NCBI GenBank assembly: GCA_903772945.1
Contig: CAICTM010000163.1
Span: 39,375 to 103,374 of the forward strand
Source: Seminavis robusta
Taxonomy: Eukaryota; Bacillariophyta; Bacillariophyceae; Naviculales; Naviculaceae
Direction of reading: 5' to 3'
Length of the DNA stretch: 64,000 bases
The position numbers and the translations under genes were made by a program. Shown piece by piece: positions 33,672 through 44,389 of the stretch. The first letter of the stretch is position 1; the number at the start of each line of letters is the position of its first letter. The notes under the pieces are model-generated. The model searched no databases, was not told where the DNA came from, and saw nothing but the letters and a program-made list of their open reading frames with translations.

Positions 33672-34229
33672 GAACACACTCAGGTTCCGCTTTACTGGCT
33701 ACACTCCGTTACCGGTACGCATTGGATCCTTATGACGAATACATGCACAACCGAACATTGTCAATCCAGCCATCGTAGCCAGCTACAGTAGAGTTCATCG
33801 ATCAGTGACAGTGGCAACAGTACCGAACACACTCAGGTTCGGTTTTGCTCGCTACACTCCGGTACAAGTACCTCGTATTGGATCCTTATGACGAACACAT
33901 GCACAATCGAAGATTGTCAACCCAGCCATTGTAGCCGGCTGCCGTAGAGTTACAGCGGCGACAGTGGCAACAGTACCGAACACACTCCTCAGGTTCGGTT
34001 TTTCTCGCTACACTCCGGTACAGGTACCTCGTTTTGGATCCTTATGATGAATACATGCACAACCGAAGATTGTCAACCCAGCCATTGTAGCCGGCTACAC
34101 ACCGTATGGTTACATCGGCGACAGTGGCGACAGTACTGAACACACTCAGGTTCGGCTTTGCTCGCTACACTCTGGTACGGGTACCTCGCATTGGATCCTT
34201 GTGACGAAGATATACACAACCGAATATTG
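33672..34229 (+). repeat. Tandem array of a ~153-bp unit (about 3.6 copies)
   Basis: Units start with GAACACACT at 33672, 33825, 33978 and 34138. The first two are exactly 153 bp and the third 160 bp; the fourth is partial and ends near 34229. Each holds GGATCCTTATGACGAA and GATTGTCAACCCAGCC-like blocks. The units have diverged at many positions. No frame is open across the array, so it is not a coding repeat. Confidence 0.85.
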
Positions 34230-35669
34230 TCAATCCTATTGATCTATAAGGTGTCTACTATCTAATGAAAGGAGTGGTCTATTGGTCGGTAATCGATGAT
34301 CTATTATCTTACGAAAGAAGCAAGTCGTTCGCCCGAGGACTTGTGCATACAGAAAAATGGGTGCCGACACAGGAATCACCACCAAATCACAAGGAAATAA
34401 CACTGGAGGGATGAATCCAGTAGTAGGATCCACTCTCCTCTGTGCTTTTGTGCGTTGTCGTGTAGCCTCCTCCGGTTGACTGTTGCAATTCAATGACTCG
34501 AAGACGTCGTTCATGCTGTTGGTAGGGCTGGAGTTAACAGAGCCTCGTCCTCCGTAGCGGCGGCGGTAGCCTCTCCTCTTGTTATCCGGAGCGATCTTTC
34601 GTTCGACCTCGACAATGGTAGTTCATCGGCCCTCAGCAGTACAGCAGAGAAAACAACAAATAGATATGACTTTTGTTTTCTGTGCTCAACTGCAGACGAC
34701 CGGAGACTTACTCTTGTTTTTCAAATTGCACCAACTTGGCCGTCATGGGCCGAGAACTGACTGCCATCCCATGGTCCATAGGATTCAATGAGGGATGGCT
34801 TTCGAATCTACACCGGAGAAGGTCGGCTTGAGTGAGGCTTGATAATAGAGATAATAGAGGTGCAAACGATCGACTCGAATAATTAAAACAACTCACCTGT
34901 TGACGGCGGAGCTTGGAATTCTCTCCTGAATACCATAGAAACCCAATGAGGGAGAGAAGTCAGTGCTGCACCTTCAACAACACTCTTGATTACCACCGTA
35001 CCACCAGTCGTTCATTCGATCAATCGATCGATTCAACACCGCTCTTGTCGGCCAAGCTCGGATTTCTCTCCTGTTTGCCATATCAATTCAATGAGGGAGA
35101 GAAGTCAGCGCTGTGCCTTCAAAAAAGACTTGATGGACGATTGGATGTATCCTCTGTAATTCAGTTTAGCCTTAACCTTAGTAACTTCAACGGTTCCTTT
35201 TTTCCACGAATCGATCTAAATCTTTCGCAATACACATGACCGTTGATTCTGCAACTGAAGTGCGGGTACACTAATTTACACGGTAAACGCGAGCCAATCG
35301 ATTTCAGAGTGCAACTGAGGGGGTAACCTAAAGGAGCACCGTCTCAGGAGACGGAATTAAAGGGGTTGAGAACTCAGGCAGTTTACCTGCCGAGGTGAAC
35401 CCTTTCTGGGCTTCCTAAAAGTAACTCCCAAGTACCAAAATCACTTCCGACACTCTGCATTCACGCCGGGTGTGTCTGTCCGAGCCTGCCACGTTAATCG
35501 TGGTGTGTTTCAGCGACAACCACTGCGTGACTCGACTCTGCCTGTTCGACACTTGACAGAAGTGATTGCTGCAGCTGCCAGTGGCACACTTGTTGCCTTG
35601 ATTCTGACCACACACAAATTCACCATCCCAGAATGGCTGCATCCACATTCACCTTCTTCGACAGTCAAC
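34230..35669. other. Repeat-rich stretch without a supported gene start
   Basis: Contains a local duplication of about 60 bp at a spacing of 145 bp (34921-34978 and 35066-35123; both carry CTCTCCTG ... AATGAGGGAGAGAAGTCAG). A CTCAGGCAG ... CTGCCGAGGT block near 35368-35395 also occurs near 49170-49195. Confidence 0.6.
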
Positions 35670-36112
35670 ATGTTGCAACAGCAAAACATCCCCGCAATAC
35701 AGTCAACAATCGTTCGTTCTGCTGAGAGGCTGATCAAAGTTCGTTTTGCGGAGGGCCTCAAGGATGGTAAACCAACACACAGACAGAAGAAGGAGAAGAA
35801 GACATTGTTTTCCCCACGTGGTAAGTGAACCGAGCGGAAGAATTTTTGTCAGTGACTCGTGTATTTTCTTATCTTTCCTCCGTGGCAGCCACCAAAATCG
35901 ATAAGATGAATGTGTACAACGCACTGATGCATTCGGAAAACAACCGAAAAATTATCATCTTTAGCAGGATGAGTGCAATGAATAAAGGAGCTCTAGATGA
36001 CTTTTTCGAGAGCTACGTCGACCGCGGTACATTTGGGTCGGTTGTGGATCGGACTGACGACGAGGAGCGCTTGAGGGTTCTTCAGTCCGCCAACCCACCC
36101 TTTGATGGTTTG
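35670..36112 (+). pseudogene. 5' part of an unrecognised two-exon gene, cut by an LTR element
   Basis: Exon 1 is open up to a GTAAGT donor at 35821; the frame extends upstream to 35472 but its first ATG is at 35670 (MLQQQNIPAIQ). A 68-nt intron ends at GGCAG 35888, and exon 2 continues in frame (ATKIDKMNVYNALMHSENN ... LDDFFESYVDRGTFGSVVD). The reading frame runs straight into the first base of the LTR at 36113. The product is hydrophilic and basic, then acidic, with no domain I recognise. If real, the gene was split by the retrotransposon. It could instead belong to an older mobile element. Confidence 0.45.
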
Positions 36113-36529
36113 TGCAATACACGGCTTTTAGCCTTATTCGCGACTCGATCCTAGATAGGGTTTGAGTTTGACTCATGACTGAGTCTCTCGTGAATAGTCA
36201 TTTGAGACAGGGTTCTCAATGACCGCTCTAGTCATACTAGGTTGACGATGAAACATCGCTCTAGATATTTAGCCAGCGTGGAGTACTTCCACGCTACAAT
36301 CCAGCAGAAACGAATCTCTACGCTTCCGTTTTAGGAGTGGAGATACGTAGGATTACACCGCAACCTACTATCACACTTTATAGTCTCCCGCGGGAGACCA
36401 GATCTACGATCCTTTGATGGTGACTCTCTCGTTGATTAGTTTTCATAGCTTTCTAATCTCTCTCATAACTTTCTTCTCTCAAACTCAAAACACTCGAAAG
36501 ATCTTTACACTAGCTTTTAGCGTAGTGCA
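36113..36529 (+). repeat. 5' LTR of the Ty3/gypsy element
   Basis: 417 bp, TG...CA termini, with the 16-bp palindrome GTCTCCCGCGGGAGAC at 36383-36398. It is followed by TTTTGTTAACAAACACAAT, which also follows the related LTR on the minus strand near 61560. Confidence 0.85.
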
Positions 36530-36582
36530 TTTTGTTAACAAACACAATAGCTTTCAGCTACCCTCAACCTATTCCTTCACCA

Positions 36583-36808
36583 TGAAGATTGCTCAAGAAA
36601 GCATGCGTTCAGCAACTTCGAGAAACAGTTGCGTGACAAACCCATTCTTCCTCTCGTCGACAATGACGAAGACACCGAGATCGACGATACTCGTGTAACC
36701 ACCTGCAAACTTCGCAACCATGTTGCCAAGCGTAAATCAGAAGACTCTGATAACGAGGACAACTCCTCTATCGATTTCAATCACTTGGATGGAGAGATCT
36801 CCATCTGA
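36583..36808 (+). pseudogene. gag remnant of the Ty3/gypsy element
   Basis: Begins MKIAQESM at 36583, then shifts frame. The second frame reads EKQLRDKPILPLVDNDED and TEIDDTRVTTCKLRN, a clear match to the gag of the minus-strand copy at 61.3-61.5 kb. It ends within about 230 bp, so most of gag is deleted. Confidence 0.75.
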
Positions 36809-36863
36809 GGATTAGGCCAGGAATGATGACTCAACGGAACCATGTTCCGATTTCTCATACCAA

Positions 36864-38108
36864 GTGATGAAGTATATCTCACTAACTAGTAAACAAGAAT
36901 TGTTTGCAACCGATGAACACTACGGCAAATTAGATGATTGCCTAGAAGCTGCTCAACTAGACTCTGATGATCTATTTAGCATCGTTAACCCGTCCGTGGC
37001 CAACCACCTCGTAAACGTCGCAAGACAAGAACCTCAAACTATCGTCTATGTTAGATTTAACAAGCGAGAAAAGGAAACCAAAACCCGTTACACTCCTTTG
37101 CTTACTGGATACAGGAGCATCTGGAACTTTGATTGCTCAAACTCATGCTAAGAAATTACGCATGAAGGATCTTGGGGCGTCCAAACATGTGGACTACCCC
37201 TGCAGGAGAATTAAACACCAGCACGAAGTGAAAGGTGCATTTATGATTCCTGAATTCCACGATGATAGAATTATCGAAGTGGATTTACACGTCACCAAGA
37301 GCTTGGGGGCGTATGACATGATCATAGGTCGAGACATTCTCTCTGACTTAGGATTAAGTTCGATTTCACTACCATGTCAGTGGAGTGGACGGCATATCTA
37401 TTCTATGAAAGATAGCGACACCAATGAAGAAGAGAATTCTTCATTCCTGATCCTACGCTGTGATGACAGTGCAGATCGTCTCAAGAAGATTCTTGATGCG
37501 AAATACGAACAAGCTGACTAAGCAGGTTTGCCAAAGTCAAAATCAGTTGAATAAGGAAGAGCAAGGAACAGCTTCATTCCTTATTAACGAAGTACTCTGA
37601 CCTATTCGATGGCACTCTAGGAAAAGTGGCAGATGGACGACTACGAAGTAGAACTCCCCCTGACTAAACCCTATAGCTAGGGCTTATCCTATTCCACGTG
37701 TCCATACCAACACTCTTAAGATGGAGGTTGAACGTCTCTGCGAAGCAGGAGTACTCAAGAAGGTGAACCGTTCCGAATGGGCGGCACCAACTTTTATCAT
37801 TCCAAAAAGAGATGGATCTGTACGATTCATCTCTGATTTCCGGGAACTAAACAAAAGGATTAAGCGGACTATCCCAAAAAATACAGGACATGCTCTTGAA
37901 CCTAGACGAATTCAAGTACGCCACTAGTCTAGACCTAACATGGGATACTAAATCGAGCTGTCACTCACTCGAAACAACTCTGTACTATCGTACTCCCGTG
38001 GGGAAAGACGAATACCAGAGGTTGCCATGTGCCTATGTAATAGTCGGGAACACTAATGCTCGACCTAGAATACGTCCGGTGCATACATTGATGATCTACT
38101 CATCCTAA
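36864..38108 (+). pseudogene. Protease and reverse transcriptase remnants (Ty3/gypsy pol)
   Basis: Three overlapping frames. The protease (37048..37521) keeps the active-site string LLDTGASGTLIA and the flap/C-terminal DMIIGRDILSDLGL. The reverse transcriptase starts near 37721 (WAAPTFIIPKRDGSVRFISD, fingers/palm A region) and is broken by frameshifts and a loss of sequence around 37880-38080. The YxDD catalytic box survives as Y-I-D-D at 38084-38095 but in another frame. No functional enzyme can be made. Confidence 0.85.
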
Positions 38109-38224
38109 CAACGGCGATCTGGCAGATCACGTTGAAAAAGTTGGATGAATTCTCCGAAGGCTCGAGAAGCCGGACTTAAGATCAATGCTACCAAGTCCTT
38201 CTTCGCAAGAGAGAACTTGAATAC

Positions 38225-39613
38225 CTAGGTTACTGGATTACTCGAGAAGGGATCCAACCTATAACCAAGAAAATAGACGCGATCCAGAATATCGCTCCTC
38301 CTACCAACAGAAAAGAACTCCGTAGATTCATTGGACTAGTGAACTACTATCGAGACATGTGGATTAGACGATCACATGTACTGGCCCCACTCGCTTCGTT
38401 GACTTCCAAAACAATGAAGTGGAAATGGGAAGCTGAACACGACGAGGCCTTTCGCAAGATGAAGAAAATCATCAGCAAAGAAACCTTGCTCGCTTACCCT
38501 GACTTCAACGATACATTCGTTATCCACACGGATGCAAGTGATACGCAACTGGGTGCAGTGATTTCCCAGGAGGGAAAGCCTATCGCTTTCTACAGCAGGA
38601 AACTCAATCCCGCTCAAACGCGCTATACGGTAACTGAGAAGGAACTTCTCAGTATCGTTGAGACTCTCAAAGAGTTCCGCAACATTCTTCTCGGGCAGAA
38701 GATTGTAGTACATACGGACCACAAGAATCTCACCTGCAAGAATTTCAATACCGATCGCGTTATGCGATGGCGCCTTATTCTGGAAGAATATGGCCCCGAA
38801 CTTCGGTACATCAAGGGCGAACACAACATCGTCGCTGATGCGTTGTCGAGACTTAACATCTCGAACAACGATGGTTCTTCAGAACAAATGGAAGCCAGCG
38901 AGATTGCTGAGCTCATGGCCGCAGATGAAGAGGACTTCCCTAGTGACTTCCATCTCTCGTTCCCCGAGATCGAACATCGCCAGAAGGACGATAACGATAT
39001 CAAGAAACTCCTCAGGGACAAACCAAACGATTACAAGAAACAATCTTTTCCCAGAGGGGACAAGTCCTATGAACTAGTAGTCAAGGACGACAAGATTGTT
39101 GTGCCTAAGCCCATGCAGAAGAAGCTGGTCGAATGGTATCATGGTGTACTGATGCATCCTGGCGAGACTCGCACAGAACTTACCATCAGCCAACACTACA
39201 CCTGGAAAGGGCTGCGCAAGACTGTGCAGTCCATATGTCAGCGTTGCCAAAGCTGCCAACTGAACAAACCCAAGACGCGTAAGCTGGGATTGCTTCCTCC
39301 AAAGACTTGCGAGGAGATCCCTTGGGAAAGACTATGTATTGACCTGATAGGTCCATACAATGTCGGGGATCCTAAGAAAAAGAATTCCTGTACACTTCAT
39401 TGTCTGACAATGATTGATCCCGTAACCGGATGGTTCGAGATTGCTGAGATCTGCTCCAAAGCAGCAGACGAAGTAGCCATCGTTCTAGAACAGACGTGGC
39501 TTACTCGGTATCCATGGCCTGCTGAGGTTATCATGGATAGAGGACGTGAGTTCCGCGCAGATGTCGAGAAGACTCTCCGGGATGAATATGGACTTCGTCA
39601 TTACCACACGTAA
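38225..39613 (+). pseudogene. RNase H and integrase part of Ty3/gypsy pol
   Basis: Open from about 38225; the first ORF Met is at 38339. RT thumb (ELRRFIGLVNYYRDMWIRRS), RNase H (FVIHTDASDTQLGAVISQ, TVTEKELLSIVETLKEFRN, VVHTDHKNLT, KGEHNIVADALSRL), the zinc-binding tail (CQRCQSCQLNKPK) and the integrase core (WERLCIDLIGPY with the first Asp, EVIMDRGREF with the second) follow in order. The frame then stops at 39613 because of an indel near 39590, and the core continues in the next frame. Confidence 0.88.
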
Positions 39614-40112
39614 CCCTCAAGCCAACTCGATGGTCGAGCGTGCTCATCAGACCATTCGTAACTTGATAGCAGTTCAGAATATCAAGTGTCAAGACGACCT
39701 CGTGAATGGATCCTGGGATGGAGTCCTCACGGCGGTTCGGTTCGCAATGAATGCCACGATTCATACCACCTTGCGTGCAACGCCTGCACAGCTCGTGTTC
39801 AATCATGACGCGATTCACAACGTCCGTTTCAAAGCAAACTGGAAATACATCCAGGAACGTCGCCAACGACTTATCCAGAAAAACAATGATAAGGAGAACG
39901 CGACACGTGTCCCTCATCAATACAATGTCAACAATACCGTGATGATTCAACAGTATCAGCACCGCAAGTACGGTCAGCCAAAGTACAAAGGTCCTTACAA
40001 CATAGACCGAGTCAATGACAATGGCACTGTACGGCTCCGACATGCTACCGCCAATGGCGGCACAGTCTACCAGACTTGGAACATAAGGTATTTACACCCA
40101 TACAAGGACTGA
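39600..40112 (+). pseudogene. Integrase C-terminal part (Ty3/gypsy pol)
   Basis: Continues the integrase after the frameshift: TTRNPQANSMVERAHQTIRN carries the catalytic Glu of the D,D-35-E triad. The C-terminal module (QPKYKGPYNIDRVNDNGTV ... YLHPYKD) ends at a stop at 40112. It is followed by about 130 bp to the 3' LTR. Confidence 0.88.
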
Positions 40113-40244
40113 TCCCCTTGTAGGATTGCCATCGTGCGACGCACATGTCCACATCCAATCTCCGGAGAGTGCCCCGCACTCTAATTCATATGTTCTCCTT
40201 GTCCGACTGATGTCGTGCCTCCTGTGACCCTTGTCAGGGGCGAA

Positions 40245-40666
40245 TGCAATACACGGATCTTAGCCTTATTCGCGACTCGATCCTAGATAGGGTTTGAGTT
40301 CCACTCATGACGTAGTCCTTCGCGAATAGTCATTGAGACAGGGTTCTCATAACTGCTCGTCATACTAGGTTGTCGATGGAACATCACTCTAGATATTTAG
40401 CCGGCGTGGAAAGCTTCCACGCTACTAGACAGCTACTAGCTGAAGTTTCCACGTGTTCCGGAAATGGACCGTGAAGTACGTAGAGTTATTACCATAACCT
40501 ACGATATCACACTTCGACGCCTCCCGCGGGAGACCAACTTCAATGAGCTTCACAACGATCTCTCTCATGGATTAGTTTTCGTAGCTTTCTAATCTCTCTC
40601 ATAACTTTCATTCTCTCAAACTCAAAACACTCGAAAGATCTTTACACTAGCTTTTAGCGTAGTGCA
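40245..40666 (+). repeat. 3' LTR of the Ty3/gypsy element
   Basis: 422 bp, begins TGCAATACACGG and ends GTAGTGCA like the 5' LTR. The palindrome CTCCCGCGGGAG is at 40521-40532. Visible substitutions and small indels against the 5' LTR point to an old insertion. Confidence 0.85.
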
Positions 40667-41110
40667 TTGGCCTTTTTGGCCGTACGATTAAATTTTCTAT
40701 TTCCGAGTGGCGCGTCTGTTCCTTTTTTGGAGGTACGATTGACTTTTTATCCGTTCTGACCAATTTCTTTTTGATCCGAGCAAGTTCCGTAAACAGTTGA
40801 AAAGAATGATATCTTTGTTCTAAGTACCAAACATCGCTCCCCGGCATGTCGACACTCGGAACAACACTTGGAAGGCCTGGAGACTCTTCAATTGCCGCTC
40901 GAGGCTTTTCAACTGTCACTTGGCATGCCATTCGAAAAGCCTAGGAAAGACAAGAAATTGACATGTTGTTCAACTCATTTAATTCTTTCTACATCATAGA
41001 CCAATCTAAGGCTGTTGTAGATCTAAGGCCAAGCTAAGGCCAATTTTTGCTCTGCAGGACTACAAAATTCAACGTTTGGCAGCTTAGATAAGCTTATATC
41101 AATGCCAATC
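40667..41110. other. No supported gene
   Basis: If the element is removed in thought, the frame of the upstream exon would stay open here for about 35 codons, to TGA near 40775. I see no domain in it. An AGATCTAAGGC repeat pair occurs near 41015-41035. Confidence 0.35.
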
Positions 41111-41326
41111 TTGTCTATGCTTCACTTCTCTAGGCCTGTCTATGCTTGTCTACGCTTATCTATGCTAAGCTACGGGGTTGAAAGTACCGAATTTTTTACC
41201 GTAAACCATATCTGTCGACAAGATTAGCTTAGAAAAGCTTAGACAAGCTTAGACAAGCTTAGGCAGGCTTAGACAAGCTTAGCCAGGCTTAGACAAGCTT
41301 AGACAGGCTTAGACAGGCTTAGAGGA
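41111..41326 (+). repeat. 10-bp tandem array with a degenerate inverted arm
   Basis: Right arm 41227..41326: ten units of exactly 10 bp with the consensus GCTTAGACAA and no length change. Left arm about 41111..41170: degenerate units of the complement type (TTGTCTATGC, TTGTCTACGC, TTATCTATGC). The spacer is about 55 bp. Transcribed, the arms could fold into a long imperfect hairpin. Non-coding. Confidence 0.85.
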
Positions 41327-41799
41327 TCGTTGCTTAGACTAGCATCGCTTCTAGCGTCGCTTACTAGCTAGTGTCGCTTTAAGCCTAGCTCCTCATAATC
41401 TATGCCCCACACTTTCGATAACGCTCTCCATTGTCACCGCAAACTTCAGATCCACCATGCACTTCCATCCAAGACTTCTTCCCATCAAAATCCTGAGACC
41501 ATGCTGCAACAGTGACGGCTCTCTACGGTGGTTACGGGGGATACATGGTGATGCATCTCGATGGCTTTGTTCCCACTTCGGCAGCATGCATCTCATTCCT
41601 CTCATAATTTCTCCATTGTGAGAGTTTTCTCCTTCCAGCTCCTCGCATCATGCCAGCTGAGGTTGGAGTCCAACGCAGAAGAACCACTACTACCCGGTGT
41701 GGGCCAGAGATTCTGTTGACACTGCATGGCCACACTCTTGCTTACATCCATCAGAAGAAGCACTGCGTATTTATTTAGAATTGACGACCACCCTTCTAC

Positions 41800-42624
41800 T
41801 TGATTCGTGTGTTTGGTCATTCGAGGCTTCTTAGACGCAAGAAGTTCAACTACAACTGGGAGGCAACTAACACCAATTTTCCCAACATTGGAGGCGGTGA
41901 GTTCTCTCAGGAGCAACTCCAGCTTGCTGGGATTGGGTTGCCTGAGCGCAATTCCGATCGCCTTGGGGCCCAAAACATTCATCCTGGCGACGACGGGGAA
42001 ATTGACGGTGAGGAAGTAGTTGTGACTGCCCCAGAGGACTCTCTTCCTGACGAAGCGACTGTACTTGGACGGGACCAACAACCCACTGGTCGAGCTGGAG
42101 CTCCTGCATCTGCTCCACGGGCACCTTGTGTCCAAACACCACCACCGCCACCAACCGCGAGGACTGGCATTTATTACGTCGAAGACAACGACGGGATGAC
42201 AACTCGTATTGGTTTGATTCCCATCCCTGAGCTGGACTTCCAGGGTGCCTCCAGGACAGAGTTCCTTTGCATGATTGATCTTCCTAGAGGCGTTGGCAAG
42301 GAGAATGTAACAGCCACCCTTGATCAAGACCTTCTTGGTCTAGCTTTTGAGTTCACCGAAGTCAATGGAGCCTATGATCCCGAGATCATACCGGTATCCA
42401 ATGGGCTCTCCTACGGATACTGCATCCAGACGAAGTCGGCTATTCGTGGTGCTACCGAAAAGGAGTTGAGAGAAGGACAGCAAGGCGGCACACTCTACTT
42501 CAGCAACAATGTGCTCAAAAAGAAAGTCCACATTGAATTCCCTGAAATTTCTGAGAACTACCTTTACAACACATCCAATGGCGCATGTGGTCGAGCAAAT
42601 GAGATTCACTGGCTGCCTAGCTAG
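41800..42624 (+). CDS. Hypothetical protein, possibly partial exon
   Basis: The frame is open from about 41800, but its first codon there is TTG. The first ATG (giving MTTRIGLIPIPELDFQG) is near 42196, so this is either an internal exon or a decayed gene. The conceptual product is acidic with a Pro-rich PPPPPTA stretch and a compact C-terminal segment (TLYFSNNVLKKKVHIEFPEI). No known domain was recognised. It stops at TAG 42624 next to a CTAGCTAGC string. Confidence 0.3.
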   Translation: MIRVFGHSRLLRRKKFNYNWEATNTNFPNIGGGEFSQEQLQLAGIGLPERNSDRLGAQNIHPGDDGEIDGEEVVVTAPEDSLPDEATVLGRDQQPTGRAGAPASAPRAPCVQTPPPPPTARTGIYYVEDNDGMTTRIGLIPIPELDFQGASRTEFLCMIDLPRGVGKENVTATLDQDLLGLAFEFTEVNGAYDPEIIPVSNGLSYGYCIQTKSAIRGATEKELREGQQGGTLYFSNNVLKKKVHIEFPEISENYLYNTSNGACGRANEIHWLPS

Positions 42625-42659
42625 CTGGAGGACGCTGCCTTGCCTTCACATCTGTCTGG

Positions 42660-43166
42660 CAGCGGCGCAATAACCCCATCATCGGTGATCTTCAGCAGGA
42701 GGAGCTTACTCTTGAACAGCAATTGGAGCAAGCTGTTGAAGCATTCCCGGCCTTTCAGAATCCTGAGATTCGGCAGAGGGTGAATGAGATGTTTGCCGCC
42801 CCTCCTCGTCCACCTAACCCTCATCCTTTTGCCACGCAACCTCAAGCTCGACCTCCTGTTCCGTCGCCACCGCCACCGCCACCGCCAGTTGCCCCCCGGT
42901 TGCCCCGTCTGTTGCCGAGTTTCAGGATCTCTCTCTGCTTCAAGATAAGCTTTCCCTTGTTGCATGGGGTGTGCCCCTGTTCTAATACTCCTGCACAGGC
43001 AGTGCGCACATCACAGGCAACAAGAAAGGCAGGGGGTATGGTACCTACCGAAGGACGCCGCACCTACAAATTGTTCCAGTGCTACCGAAAGGACACAGCA
43101 GCTCATCGCCAATCCACCATGGGCATGGTTTATCAAAATCGATTCTACAAGTCTTTTAGAATTTGA
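42660..43166 (+). CDS. Hypothetical proline-rich ORF, possibly the 3' exon of the preceding frame
   Basis: From about 42660 a frame reads VWQRRNNPIIGDLQQEELTL and EQQLEQAVEAFPAFQNPEIR, a helical stretch, then a poly-proline linker (VPSPPPPPPPVAP). After about 42940 the sequence no longer looks coding. A CTAG before it could serve as an acceptor, linking it to the upstream frame, but no donor is certain. Low confidence. Confidence 0.25.
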   Translation, partial: QRRNNPIIGDLQQEELTLEQQLEQAVEAFPAFQNPEIRQRVNEMFAAPPRPPNPHPFATQPQARPPVPSPPPPPPPVAPRLPRLLPSFRISLCFKISFPLLHGVCPCSNTPAQAVRTSQATRKAGGMVPTEGRRTYKLFQCYRKDTAAHRQSTMGMVYQNRFYKSFRI

Positions 43167-44389
43167 GCCTTTTACTTGTTCCACTTGAAAGCCATGAAAC
43201 AACCCGCCTCCTATCTCAAAGCATAGACGAAGACATTGCAGGTTATTGGCTGACCGCGAGCTCTACCTTTACCATTCAAAGCCATCTCGAAAGACGGCAG
43301 CGAGAAAGAACTCTTTGTCTTCCCACCACGCACCACGCTTCACTGCAGAAGGATGTCAGATCCAGTCAGCTCCGCTCAGATCAGATCAGTTTTGTTGTCA
43401 AGGCAGGCCGCATTCCTGGCAGCCATACGGTAGCTACCTGTACGGCTGTGCCATTAACCATTAGGCCTTAGTATGTTGGAAACAGAAAACAGTACATGTA
43501 CTAGCTAGTTTACCAGTAGTGCATGCATACAACATTGTTTACAATGTCATGTACCAGTTATGGCCTGACGTTGGTTGAAAAGCAATATCGACTGCCCTTG
43601 TAACAAAAGAAGGCCGACTGCAACGGGACGACGCTCTTGCTCTACAAGTACTAGTATGTACGCATCGACAGACGCACATCCCAAAGCATCCATGATGTGG
43701 TGTCTGAGCGACAAAAGGGCTGTACCAACTGCAACCAGTGAGACAAAGGGGGGCAACTCCGGAATCCGGAAAGGGGGATTGAGAAAATAAATCAATGCCA
43801 TTTCCCATTCCCACACAATGACATCTCGTACCCAGGAAAACAGGGTCATTTTCACCACTTCCGATCGCTGTCTTTCGCTGGTTTACCACTGTCATTACAG
43901 ATTTTGTTACAAGCTGTTTACCATTGTGAATCAAAAGGCTATGGCTTACCATTGTCAACCAATTTGGTCATGGTTTACCTTGATTGACATTCCATCTTGC
44001 AAGCCTCGCTCTTTCGAAGAGTTCCACAAGTTCACTCCATTGATATTGATCAGGGATTCTTTGAGGCTCACAACGGGGCAGTTGCTCTCTCGGAATACAT
44101 ACGCCTTCAGGCCCCCATCTTTGAAGCTCAATGAGCCTCCTGCCGCCATTGACTGTCCTCAAGCAACTTGGTGCCCACAGTGTTAGAGAGTTAGAGATCG
44201 CTTACATTCAACCGAACCACAAACTGCTTCACACTCGTCAAACGAACCCAGCTTCACAATCGCATCACAATTCCCAATCGAGTCCTCTAGCTACTAGTAG
44301 AGCCAGAAACGCGAACACGCGGAGCGACCAAGCACACTGGGAGCAAAGCAGCCATCATAATATCAAGCTAGCTAGCTAGTATACGCTCC
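43167..44389. other. No supported gene
   Basis: About 1.2 kb before the histidine kinase gene. Frames on both strands are short and overlapping. GCTAGCTAGCTAG lies just upstream of the kinase start. Confidence 0.45.

Larger units (their letters stand above)
36113..40666 (+). mobile_element. Degenerate Ty3/gypsy LTR retrotransposon
   Basis: About 4.55 kb, bounded by direct repeats of 417 and 422 bp that both begin TGCAATACACGG and end GTAGTGCA. Inside, in order: a gag remnant, an aspartic protease (LLDTGASGTLIA), reverse transcriptase pieces, RNase H, and an integrase with C-terminal module. The order RT-RNaseH-INT is that of the Ty3/gypsy class. Several frameshifts and the LTR differences show that it is old and inactive. 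The flanks share only TTG (36110-36112 and 40667-40669), shorter than the usual 4-6 bp target duplication. Confidence 0.9.
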
